Translations under genes and position numbers: made by a program
The notes under the pieces: generated by a model
What the model was told of the DNA's origin: nothing
Database searches by the model: none
The model's input: only the letters and a program-made list of their open reading frames with translations
Shown here: one piece after another, positions 50,634 through 58,551 of the stretch
Layout: the number at the start of each line of letters is the position of its first letter
Position numbering within the stretch: the stretch's first letter is position 1
From: Frankia umida
GTDB taxonomy: Bacteria; Actinomycetota; Actinomycetes; Frankiales; Frankiaceae
Reading direction: 5' to 3'
Length of the DNA stretch: 64,000 nt
Assembly: GCF_023242945.1 (NCBI RefSeq)
Contig: NZ_JALKFT010000021.1
Coordinates: forward strand, 30,457 to 94,456

Positions 50634-52448
50634 TCAGCGAGAGCCGGTGGTGGTGGTGGCGGTGGCGGTCGCCGCGCGGGTGAGGGCCGCGAATCGGCCG
50701 GCGGCCCGCTCGGCGCCGATGACCGGCCAGCTCCAGGTGCCCTCGAGGCGCACGAGCCGCACCCCCGGCCCGGCCAGCCAGCGGGCGAGCCGCTCGGTCT
50801 CGGCGACCGACGCGCACGGCGCGGGACCGGGTCGGGGCAGCACCGTCTCGGCGCTGGCGACCGCCGCGTCCACCCAGGGCCGTGGGTCGATGCCGGGGGC
50901 GACCGTCACCGCCGACACCAGCCGGCCGCGGCGGATGACCGTGAGATCCCAGCCCGCGTCCGCGGTCGGGGCGGCGGCGACGAGTTCGGTGATCGCGGTC
51001 AGCGCGGCCAGTCGTTGACCGCGGGCAGCGGCGCGCACGAAGCTCACCATCCGATCGCGTTCGTGGGCTGCCTCCTCATAGCGGCCCTGGTCGGCCAGCC
51101 GGTCCATCCGCCGGGTCGCGGCGTCGATGACCGGGGTCGGGTCACCGGTGATGGCGGCCCGCGCGGCCGTGACATGACCGGCGTAGGTCGCGACGTCCTC
51201 CCGGCCGTCGCACGGTGCTCCGCAGTGGCCGAGGTCCGCCAGCGCGCAGGCGGGCCGTTGCACGCGGGGGCTCAGCCGCCCGGTGCACTGGCGAAGCGGC
51301 ACCGCGGCGTGCAGGGCGTCGGCGGCGTCCTGGGCGTCGCGCACACTGGTGAACGGCCCGAGCGCCACCGCGTCGTCCCGCAGGTCGCGCACCCGGGACA
51401 GCCGCGGGAACGGCTCGTCGGTCAGGCGTAGGTAGATCGCCCGTTCGGGATGGCGCGAGCGCCGGTTGTACGGGGGCTTGTGTTCGGCGATCAGGCGCAG
51501 CTCCCGGACCTCGGCCTCCAGCGCGTGCGCGCAGCTGATCGCGTCCACCCGGTCGGCGAGTGCGATCATCTCGGCCATCCGGGTGCGGGGTTCACTGGCG
51601 GTGAAGTAGTTGCGTACCCGGGTGCGCACGGAGCGGGACGTCCCGACGTAGAGCGCCCGCCCCTGGGGGTCGCGGAAGACGTACACCCCGGGCCCGGTCG
51701 GCAGCCCGTCGGCGAGGTGGCGTTTGCGCCGCTGCGCCGGGGACACCCGGGCGCTGAAGTCGTGCAGCTCCTCGATCGTGTGGACGCCGAGGTTACCGAG
51801 CCGCTCGAACAGCCCGTGCAGCACGTCCACCGTGGCCCGGGCGTCGGCGAGCGCCCGGTGGGACGGCTCGGTGGTGCTGCGGAACAACCGCGCCAGCGAG
51901 CCGAGCCGGCAGTCCGGCGACTCGTCCCGGCTGATGACCCGCCGCGCGATGCGCAGGGTGTCCAGATGCTCCCAGGTCGGCGGCGGGTACCCGCAGCGTT
52001 CGAGTGCGGCCCGCAGAAAGCCCAGATCGAACGGAGCGTTGTGGGCGACGAGCACCGCGCCCCGAGCGAACTCCAGGAACGTCGGCACGACCTCGGCCTC
52101 GCCGGGCGCCTCGACGACCATCGCGTCGGTGATGCCGGTCAGCACCGACACCAGCGCCGGGATCGGCCCGCTCGGGCGGACCAGCGTCGCCATCTCCGCC
52201 AGCACCTCACCACCGCGCACCCGCACCGCGCCGATCTCGGTGATCTCCGAGGTGGCTGCGGCGGTACCGGTCGTCTCCAGGTCCACCACGACGAAGGTGA
52301 GGTCCGACAGCGGCCGCCCCAGCTCCTCCAGACTCGCCTGCCTGGGCGCCCCGCCCGCTCCCGCGCGCGCACCCTTCGCGGACGCCGTCACGCCGGCGGA
52401 CGCGGTGGCGGGGGTGGTACCGGCGGCAGGAACGGGGTCTCGGTGCAC
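50634..52448 (-). CDS. DEDDh exonuclease fused to a UvrC/Cho-like GIY-YIG nuclease
   Basis: 604 residues. The DnaQ-like 3'-5' exonuclease (about 45-215) has all DEDDh motifs: VVVDLETTGT, AHNAPFDLGFL, and HRALADARATVDV. A GIY-YIG domain follows (GPGVYVFRDPQGRALYVGTS, RTRVRNYFTAS), then a UvrC-like Cys-containing part (CTGRLSPRVQRPACALADLG, CGAPCDG) and a UVR-type helix (DQGRYEEAAHERDRM). The UvrC RNase-H endonuclease half is missing, as in Cho. Role in repair is likely but unproven. GTG start. Matches Rv2191. Confidence 0.9.
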   Translation of the reverse strand: MHRDPVPAAGTTPATASAGVTASAKGARAGAGGAPRQASLEELGRPLSDLTFVVVDLETTGTAAATSEITEIGAVRVRGGEVLAEMATLVRPSGPIPALVSVLTGITDAMVVEAPGEAEVVPTFLEFARGAVLVAHNAPFDLGFLRAALERCGYPPPTWEHLDTLRIARRVISRDESPDCRLGSLARLFRSTTEPSHRALADARATVDVLHGLFERLGNLGVHTIEELHDFSARVSPAQRRKRHLADGLPTGPGVYVFRDPQGRALYVGTSRSVRTRVRNYFTASEPRTRMAEMIALADRVDAISCAHALEAEVRELRLIAEHKPPYNRRSRHPERAIYLRLTDEPFPRLSRVRDLRDDAVALGPFTSVRDAQDAADALHAAVPLRQCTGRLSPRVQRPACALADLGHCGAPCDGREDVATYAGHVTAARAAITGDPTPVIDAATRRMDRLADQGRYEEAAHERDRMVSFVRAAARGQRLAALTAITELVAAAPTADAGWDLTVIRRGRLVSAVTVAPGIDPRPWVDAAVASAETVLPRPGPAPCASVAETERLARWLAGPGVRLVRLEGTWSWPVIGAERAAGRFAALTRAATATATTTTGSR

Positions 52449-52584
52449 GCGGTCACGCTATGACCAGCCACCGACAGAATCGCCCGTCCGCTGTCCGTTG
52501 ATGGTCCCTGGTGTGTCCATGGAAGCGCCGAGGAGGTCGCGACACGGACCTCTGCGGCCCACTCGGCGAGCCAACCCGCCGGGA

Positions 52585-52998
52585 ATGCGGAATCATGCCC
52601 GGGTGGCGTGGTTTGAGACCAACGGGATCCGGGTGGGGCGCGTGGCAGTGGACTGTGCGGATGTGGATCTTATGGTGCGATTCTGGTCCGCCGCGTTGGG
52701 CTATGAGGTCCTCTGGCGGGACGGGGACGCGGCGGTGCTGCGTCACCCCGCGGGCGCCGGCCCGAAGCTGCTGCTGCGCCCGGGCGCCCGCGACGGTGGC
52801 GGGCCGAGCCGGCTGCACCTCGACCTCTATGCCGTCGACGCCGAGCGGGTGCTGGGCTGGCTGTTCACCCTCGGCGCGCGTCGGGTCGGTCGCTACGACG
52901 ACGACGGCGAGCGGGGCTACGTCCTGGCCGACCCCGAGGGCAACGAGTTCCGCGTCATGACCGCGGGCCAGGCCGGCTTCTCCCGTCCGTTCGTCTGA
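52585..52998 (+). CDS. VOC (glyoxalase/bleomycin-resistance fold) protein
   Basis: About 137 residues; start ATG 52585 or GTG 52603 (VAWFETNGIRV). One paired beta-alpha-beta-beta-beta unit set: GRVAVDCADVDLMVRFWSAALGYEV, then RLHLDLYAVDAERVLGWLFTLGA and GYVLADPEGNEFRVM. The expected metal-ligand positions are partly kept (His in LHLDL, Glu in GNEF). Substrate unknown. Divergent from the nuclease gene. Confidence 0.82.
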   Translation: MRNHARVAWFETNGIRVGRVAVDCADVDLMVRFWSAALGYEVLWRDGDAAVLRHPAGAGPKLLLRPGARDGGGPSRLHLDLYAVDAERVLGWLFTLGARRVGRYDDDGERGYVLADPEGNEFRVMTAGQAGFSRPFV

Positions 52999-53127
52999 GC
53001 CGTCGCTCGTGGATCACGGGTGTCGGCTGGGCGGCAGGGGCTGTGACGCCCCGTCGCCGTCGTGGCCCGTCGCCGTCGTGGCCCGGCGCGGACGGCGTCG
53101 GGGACAGGGTCGATAGGGTCATGGGTC

Positions 53128-53523
53128 ATGGCGAGCGTCTTCACCCGGATCATCAAGGGCGAACTGCCGGGGCGGATCGTGTACTCCGACGAGCACACGG
53201 TGGCCCTCCTCACGATCGCGCCGATCCGTCCGGGGCACACCCTGGTGGTTCCGCGGGTCGAGATCGACCGATGGACGGACCTGCCCGATGACGTCCAGGC
53301 CGGCGTCTGGGCCACCGCGGCGACGGTGGGCCGGGCCATCGCGCGGGCCTACCAGCCGCAGCGGGTGGCAGTGATGGTCGCGGGGCTGGAGGTGCCGCAC
53401 GCCCACGTCCACCTGCTGCCGATCGAGAACGAGTCGCAGCTGGACTTCGCGCTGGCCGACCCCAGCCCGGACCCCGCCGACCTCGACGCCGCCGCCGCCC
53501 GGATCCGCGCCGCACTGTCCTGA
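53128..53523 (+). CDS. HIT-family nucleotide-binding protein
   Basis: 131 residues. FTRIIKGELPGRIVYSDEHT, LTIAPIRPGHTLVVPR and the catalytic triad motif HAHVHLLP place it in the HIT (Hint-like) family of nucleoside phosphoramidate or AMP-ester hydrolases. ATG at 53128; a 17-bp duplication lies in the upstream spacer (about 53049-53083). Ends in a terminator shared with the convergent DUF4352 gene. Confidence 0.9.
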   Translation: MASVFTRIIKGELPGRIVYSDEHTVALLTIAPIRPGHTLVVPRVEIDRWTDLPDDVQAGVWATAATVGRAIARAYQPQRVAVMVAGLEVPHAHVHLLPIENESQLDFALADPSPDPADLDAAAARIRAALS

Positions 53524-53546
53524 GACGGCCGCACTGTCGTGACGGC

Positions 53547-53578
53547 TCCCGGTGCCGGTCATCCCACCGGCACCGGGA
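53547..53578. terminator. Bidirectional terminator between HIT and DUF4352 genes
   Basis: Perfect 13-bp stem (53547-53559 with 53566-53578), 6-nt loop, in a short convergent spacer. Confidence 0.8.
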
Positions 53579-53600
53579 ACGGATCACAGCTGGGGATGGA

Positions 53601-54935
53601 TCAGAGCTGGAACTTCGCCGGGGTTACGGCGAACAGCGGCTCCCAGTTCAGGACCCCGTGACCGGGCGGTGCGTCGATCACGACATTGCCGCGGACACGC
53701 TGGCCGGCTTTGACCGTCGAGGCGGACAGGCGCGGCTCGACGTTGTCGTAGCTGCCGTCGTAGCGCGTGCCGTCCGGAGTCTGGATGTAGAAGTCCGACG
53801 GTGAGGCGGAGGTGTCGCCCCGGCTCACCTCGACGGTCACGTTGAGGATGTAGTAGGCACCCTGGTTCGGCGGGTCGCCGTAGCTGGTCACCGTGCCGGT
53901 GGTCGAGCAGACGCTGTTGAGCGTCACCTTGGCCTCGAAGTCACTGACCGAGGAGTTGGCCTCGCCGACGACGGTCCCGGCGCCACCGATGCCCGCGGTT
54001 CCCGCGGCGGGGGCCTGCGGGTTCAGCGGCACGCAGTTGGACACCCCGGCCGGGCCGGTCGTGGCCGGAGCGGACGGCGCCGGGACGGTCGGCACGGCCG
54101 GCGCGGTGAGCGAGGGGCCGGGGATCGGGGAGGTGACGTCGTCCTTCTTGTCGTCGCCACCGCCCACCGCGAGGATGATCACCACGCCGAGCAGGATCGC
54201 GGCGACCACGACGATCGGCACGATGATGAGCAGCGGATTGCGCTTGGGCGGCTGGTGCGGTGGCTGCCCGGGCTGCTGCCAGCCACCGGGCGGTGGGTAG
54301 GCGCCCGGCTGCTGGTACTGGCCCGGCGGATACTGGTTCTGCTGCTGGTAGTAGTCCGTTCCCGCCGGGTAGCCGCCGGGCTGCTGGTAGCCCGTACCGG
54401 CCTGGTAGGGACCGCTGCCGCCCGCCGGGTAGCCGCTGGTCTGCGGCCAACCGCCGGCCTGGCCCGGGCCGCCCCAGTTCTGCTGGTCGGCATGGGGCTG
54501 ACCCCAGCCCTGCTGCTCGGCACTGGGCTGACCAGCACCGGGCTGACCCCAGCCCTGCTGGTCGGCGTTGGGCTGGCCCCAGTTCTGCTGCTCGGCGCCG
54601 GGCTGGGGCCAGTTCTGCTGGGCCGCACCTGGTTGGCTCGCCGCACCGGGCTGGCCCCAGCCGGGGCCGCTCGCCGCCTGCGGTGGCCAGCCCGGCGCTG
54701 GGCCGGACTGCGGACCGGTGCCCCACTGGCCGGGGGTGGGCTGGCCGCCGGCGTTCGGTTGGCCGCCGGGGTTCGGTGGTGGCGCCTGCGGGCCACTGGG
54801 CGTCTGCTGCGGCGGGGGTGCGGAGCCCGACCAGGCGAGCCGGGTCTGCTCATCCGACTGGTCGGGCCCACCGGCCCACGGCTCCCGGCTCCCGTCCCCG
54901 CTGGGGGGCTGGTGAGGGGGGTTCTGGTCGGTCAC
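53601..54935 (-). CDS. Membrane-anchored DUF4352 (telokin-like) protein
   Basis: 444 residues. Residues ~1-225 are a low-complexity Gln/Gly/Pro/Trp/Tyr region with near-repeats such as QQGWGQPGAGQPSAEQQ and QQNWGQPNA. One helix follows (LLIIVPIVVVAAILLGVVIIL), then a Pro/Thr linker and an extracytoplasmic DUF4352 beta-sandwich (FEAKVTLNSVCS, AYYILNVTVEVSRGD, GQRVRGNVVIDAP). GTG start with AAAGGA 7 nt upstream. Such proteins are often surface or envelope-associated; function unknown. Confidence 0.83.
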   Translation of the reverse strand: MTDQNPPHQPPSGDGSREPWAGGPDQSDEQTRLAWSGSAPPPQQTPSGPQAPPPNPGGQPNAGGQPTPGQWGTGPQSGPAPGWPPQAASGPGWGQPGAASQPGAAQQNWPQPGAEQQNWGQPNADQQGWGQPGAGQPSAEQQGWGQPHADQQNWGGPGQAGGWPQTSGYPAGGSGPYQAGTGYQQPGGYPAGTDYYQQQNQYPPGQYQQPGAYPPPGGWQQPGQPPHQPPKRNPLLIIVPIVVVAAILLGVVIILAVGGGDDKKDDVTSPIPGPSLTAPAVPTVPAPSAPATTGPAGVSNCVPLNPQAPAAGTAGIGGAGTVVGEANSSVSDFEAKVTLNSVCSTTGTVTSYGDPPNQGAYYILNVTVEVSRGDTSASPSDFYIQTPDGTRYDGSYDNVEPRLSASTVKAGQRVRGNVVIDAPPGHGVLNWEPLFAVTPAKFQL

Positions 54936-55517
54936 GGTGGTCCTTTCCAGCGCAGCCGGAGCTGCGTATTTCGGAATAATGCCGCGTAGGGTGCGCGCCA
55001 CGTCAGGCTACATAAGTCGACTATCACATGAGACAATGCCCGCCCAGCTACGGGTGGCCGGTCGTGATCCGCGCCCACGACCCCCGCAGACCTTGTCCGA
55101 CGAGGCCGATAGGCTGGGCCGTCCTCGTTGTTCCCGCTGGCTCCGGAGTCCCCACGTGCCCTGCTGCCTGGCCGGTCGGGCGAGCCGCCGGAAGCGCGGT
55201 TCGTCCTCATACCGTTGTGCTCCGGAAGCGGTGGGGTATCGCGGTGCGAACGGTCGGTCGGCCGCGGTCGCGGTCGGATCGGGGCATACCGGGGCAGGGG
55301 CGCATGTTCGGATCCACCCTGGCCCACCGGGTCCGATCCGGGTACGTATGGTCGCATTTCTGACGCGTTCCCGCAGGTTGACCGCATACGGATCGACGTC
55401 GGCACCGACTCGAACATCAGCACCGACCCGAACACCGGCGCCGATGCCAACGCGCGCGTCGGATTCGACGGTGGTCACGGTCTGGGCCGGGGTTCGGTAC
55501 CGGGCGGCGGTCGCGTG
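54936..55517. other. Divergent spacer, no supported gene
   Basis: About 580 bases between the DUF4352 and NYN genes. The plus-strand frame of the NYN gene stays open upstream but encodes no family sequence. Near 55397-55450 imperfect copies of caccgacccgaacaycrgc occur. Promoters not identifiable with confidence. Confidence 0.45.
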
Positions 55518-56828
55518 ATGAGCGAGCCGTTGCCCGCCCCGGTGCGTCAGCATGTCGTGGAGCTCGCCGCGCACACCCTCGCCGATCTGTCCGAGGCGGA
55601 GGTGCCCTCGTCGCTGATCGCCGTGCGGCGGTTCACTCCGTCCAAGCGGGTCAGGCTGGGGGCGCTGCCGCTGGCCGCCGCGGTGGACGGCGACACCTTC
55701 CGGGCCCGCGTCGCCGAGTGGATTCGGCGGCATCAGCCGGAGCTGGCCGAGGCCGTCGAGTCGGCGCAGGGGCCGCCGCCGGCAGCGCCACCGGAGAAGG
55801 TCGCCGCGGTCGCCTACCTGTTGCGGGTGTCGGGCTGGCGGGAGCTGGTCGAGGCGGCGGCCGCCTCGACCAGCGAGGACGAGGCGCGCCACCGGGCCGA
55901 CGAGGCCGACCGCACCATCCTCCGGCTCACCGAGCAGCTCGCCACCAGCGCCCGCGTCGCCGCCGCCGAGGGTGAACGGCTGCGCGCCCAGGTGGCCACC
56001 GCGCGTGCCGATGCCGACGAGGTCAGGCGCCGACTCCGCGCGTCCGGTGATCGGGTTCGGCGGGCGCAGGAGACAGCCGACGCCTCGGTGAGCGCCGCGC
56101 GGACCGAGCGGGACGAGGCCCTCGCCGCCGCCCGCGAGGCGGAAGCGGAAACGCGCCGGCTGCGCACCCGGATCGGGGAGCTGGAGTCGGCGCTGACGGG
56201 GGCTCGCCGCGACACCCGCGAGTCCCGCAGCGTCGGCGACGCTCGGCTGCGGGTCCTGCTCGACACGCTGATGGGCGCGGCGAACGGAGTGCGCCGGGAG
56301 CTCGACCTGCCCCCCACCGCCGGCCGCCCGGCGGACCTGCACGCGCGGGCGCATGACGGGCCAAGCCATGGGCCGCACGCGTTCGTCGGCGCCCGGGGCC
56401 GACCCGACGACGACCCGACCCTGCTGGACGAGGTACTGGCCGTCCCCGGCGTCCATCTGATCATCGATGGCTACAACGTGACCAAGCGCGGCTATGGCCA
56501 ACTTCCCCTGCATTCGCAGCGGGAACGCCTGCTGTCCGGGCTCGGGGCCCTGGTCGGACGGCACCCCGACAGCGAGGTCACCGTCGTGTTCGACGCGACG
56601 GCGGTGGTGGCCCGCCCGGTCGGGGTGGCGATGCCCCGCGGGGTGCGCGTGCTGTTCAGCCGGCCCGGGCGGCTGGCCGACGAGGAGATCGTCCGGCTGG
56701 TGAAGCTGGAACCGCAGGGGCGGCCGGTGGTCGTCGTCACCTCCGACCGTGAGGTGGTCGACAACTGTGCGGCCGCCGGGGCGCGCGCGGTCCCCTCCGC
56801 CGCCCTGCTGGCCCGCCTCGACCGCTAG
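55518..56828 (+). CDS. NYN/PIN-like (YacP-type) RNA-binding protein
   Basis: 436 residues. N-terminal helical domain (RQHVVELAAHTLADLSEAEV, FRARVAEWIRRHQPELAEAV), a long Ala/Arg/Glu coiled coil (about 140-240), then a YacP/NYN nuclease-like domain: VHLIIDGYNVTKRGYGQLPL, EVTVVFDATAVV, VRVLFSRPGRLADEEIVRLV and VVVTSDREVVDNC with the acidic residues of PIN-like ribonucleases. The ATG at 55518 gives the conserved start; ribosome site weak. Likely RNA degradation or tRNA/rRNA maturation. Confidence 0.85.
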   Translation: MSEPLPAPVRQHVVELAAHTLADLSEAEVPSSLIAVRRFTPSKRVRLGALPLAAAVDGDTFRARVAEWIRRHQPELAEAVESAQGPPPAAPPEKVAAVAYLLRVSGWRELVEAAAASTSEDEARHRADEADRTILRLTEQLATSARVAAAEGERLRAQVATARADADEVRRRLRASGDRVRRAQETADASVSAARTERDEALAAAREAEAETRRLRTRIGELESALTGARRDTRESRSVGDARLRVLLDTLMGAANGVRRELDLPPTAGRPADLHARAHDGPSHGPHAFVGARGRPDDDPTLLDEVLAVPGVHLIIDGYNVTKRGYGQLPLHSQRERLLSGLGALVGRHPDSEVTVVFDATAVVARPVGVAMPRGVRVLFSRPGRLADEEIVRLVKLEPQGRPVVVVTSDREVVDNCAAAGARAVPSAALLARLDR

Positions 56829-56987
56829 CCCGTTTCGACCCGCTGGCCCGCCTCGACTGCTCGCCCGCCGGTCGGTGGGCAAAAAAACTGTCAGACCCGG
56901 GTCCTACCGTCGGTGACGTCGGGATGTCGGCGCGCAAGGCCTGCCGTCGGCGGCCGTGCTCGTCCGGAGCTCGGGAAGGTGAAAGCG

Positions 56988-57296
56988 ATGTTGATCGACT
57001 GCGATTCCTGCGTGGCTCGTGGCGTGCGCTGCGCCGACTGCGTCGTCACCGTCATGCTCGCCGACACGGGTGACGCGTCGCCGCCCGCCGGCGGCGATCG
57101 GCGGCACGGCCCGGTTCCCGCCGGTGGGATGCCGGGCCGTGCGGCTCCCGCCGTGAGCGGGGGGTGGGACGAGCAGGAGCGGCGGGCACTGCGGCTGCTC
57201 GGCGCCGCGGGTCTGCTGCCGCCGCTGGAGGAACTCGCGGGGTCGATCCTGGAACGCGGGTCCCGGCATGCCCCGCCGCCACGCCGCGCGGGCTGA
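56988..57296 (+). CDS. Small CxxC-containing hypothetical protein
   Basis: 102 residues. The start MLIDCDSCVARGVRCADC has two CxxC pairs, a probable zinc-knuckle. A disordered middle is followed by an amphipathic helix ERRALRLLGAAGLLPPLEEL. GGGAAGG lies upstream of the ATG. The N-terminal pattern appears conserved in actinobacteria next to pimB-like genes. Function unknown. Confidence 0.75.
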   Translation: MLIDCDSCVARGVRCADCVVTVMLADTGDASPPAGGDRRHGPVPAGGMPGRAAPAVSGGWDEQERRALRLLGAAGLLPPLEELAGSILERGSRHAPPPRRAG

Positions 57297-57390
57297 GCCC
57301 GCCGTGCGCACCTGGGGAGACTGACCCGGCGTGCGCGCCGCGGCGGCCCCGGCGCGGTGGGTGCGGAGGTGGATGCGGCAGCATGGGCGC

Positions 57391-58551
57391 ATGCGGGTAC
57401 TGGTCGTGACCAACGACTTTCCGCCGCGGCCGGGGGGCATCCAGGCGTATGTGCACTCCTTCGCCTCCCGGCTCCCGGCGGGCGAGGTCGTCGTGTACGC
57501 GTCGGGCTGGCAGGGCGCGGCCGGGTTCGATGCGGCGCAGCCGTTCCCAGTGGTGCGTCATCCCACGTCGCTGCTGCTGCCGACCCCGGCTGTCGCCCGC
57601 CGGGTCCGCGATCTCGCGCGGGCCGAGGGCTGCGACACGGTGTGGTTCGGGGCGGCCGCGCCGCTGGGCCTGCTGGGTGCGGCCCTGCGCCGTGGCACGG
57701 AGGTCGAGCGGGTGGTGGCCAGCACCCATGGTCATGAGGTCGGCTGGGCGGCGCTGCCCGCGGCCCGCCAGGCTCTGCGGCGTGTCGGGGCCACGAGCGA
57801 CGTCATCACCTACCTCACCGACTACACCCGGGCCCGGATCGCGCCGGCGGTCGGTGACGGGCCGGTGCTCGCCCGGCTGCCCAGCGGGGTGGACGCGACG
57901 GTGTTCCGACCGGGTGTGGGGCGTGAGCAGATCCGCCGCCGGTACGGGCTCACCGGGCGTCGGGTGGTGGTCTGCGTGAGCCGGCTGGTGCCCCGCAAGG
58001 GTCAGGACATGCTGATCAGAGCCCTGCCGGCGCTGCGCCGGCGGGTACCGCAGGCGGCGCTGCTGGTGGTCGGCGGTGGGCCGCACCGGGCGGAGCTCGC
58101 GCGGCTGGCCCGTGCGGTCGGCGTCGAGGCCGACGTGACGTTCACCGGGTCCGTGCCCTGGGAGGAACTGCCCGCCCACCACGCGGCCGGCGATGTGTTC
58201 GCCATGCCATGTCGGACGAGGCTGCGTGGCCTCGAGGTCGAGGGGCTCGGCATCGTCTACCTGGAGGCGTCGGCGGCCGGGCTGCCGGTGGTGGCCGGGC
58301 GTAGCGGTGGCGCGCCCGACGCGGTGCGTGACGGGCACACCGGCACCGTCATCGACGGGACGGATCTGGCCGCGGTCACCACCGCGGTCGGTGACCTGCT
58401 CGCCGACCCGGACCGCGCCGCCACGATGGGCGCCGCCGGCCGGGCCTGGGTGGAACAGCACTGGCGCTGGGACGTCCTCGCCGCCCGCCTACGCCACCTG
58501 CTCGCCACCGGAACGAACCCGGACGACGCCCCGCCACCCTCGGCCGCCTAG
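57391..58551 (+). CDS. pimB: GT4 glycosyltransferase, PimB-type mannosyltransferase
   Basis: 386 residues, GT-B fold. N-terminal acceptor domain MRVLVVTNDFPPRPGGIQAY and STHGHEVGWA; C-terminal donor domain VSRLVPRKGQDMLIRALPAL, FTGSVPWEELPAHHAAGDVF, and the E-x7-E signature EVEGLGIVYLEASAAGLPVV. Context next to fadD15-, SRPBCC- and ArsA-like genes equals the mycobacterial pimB' locus (Rv2188c), an alpha-(1-6)-mannosyltransferase on phosphatidylinositol mannosides. ATG 57391 avoids a spurious 20-residue extension. The stop codon shares bases with that of the convergent acyl-CoA ligase. Confidence 0.88.
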   Translation: MRVLVVTNDFPPRPGGIQAYVHSFASRLPAGEVVVYASGWQGAAGFDAAQPFPVVRHPTSLLLPTPAVARRVRDLARAEGCDTVWFGAAAPLGLLGAALRRGTEVERVVASTHGHEVGWAALPAARQALRRVGATSDVITYLTDYTRARIAPAVGDGPVLARLPSGVDATVFRPGVGREQIRRRYGLTGRRVVVCVSRLVPRKGQDMLIRALPALRRRVPQAALLVVGGGPHRAELARLARAVGVEADVTFTGSVPWEELPAHHAAGDVFAMPCRTRLRGLEVEGLGIVYLEASAAGLPVVAGRSGGAPDAVRDGHTGTVIDGTDLAAVTTAVGDLLADPDRAATMGAAGRAWVEQHWRWDVLAARLRHLLATGTNPDDAPPPSAA

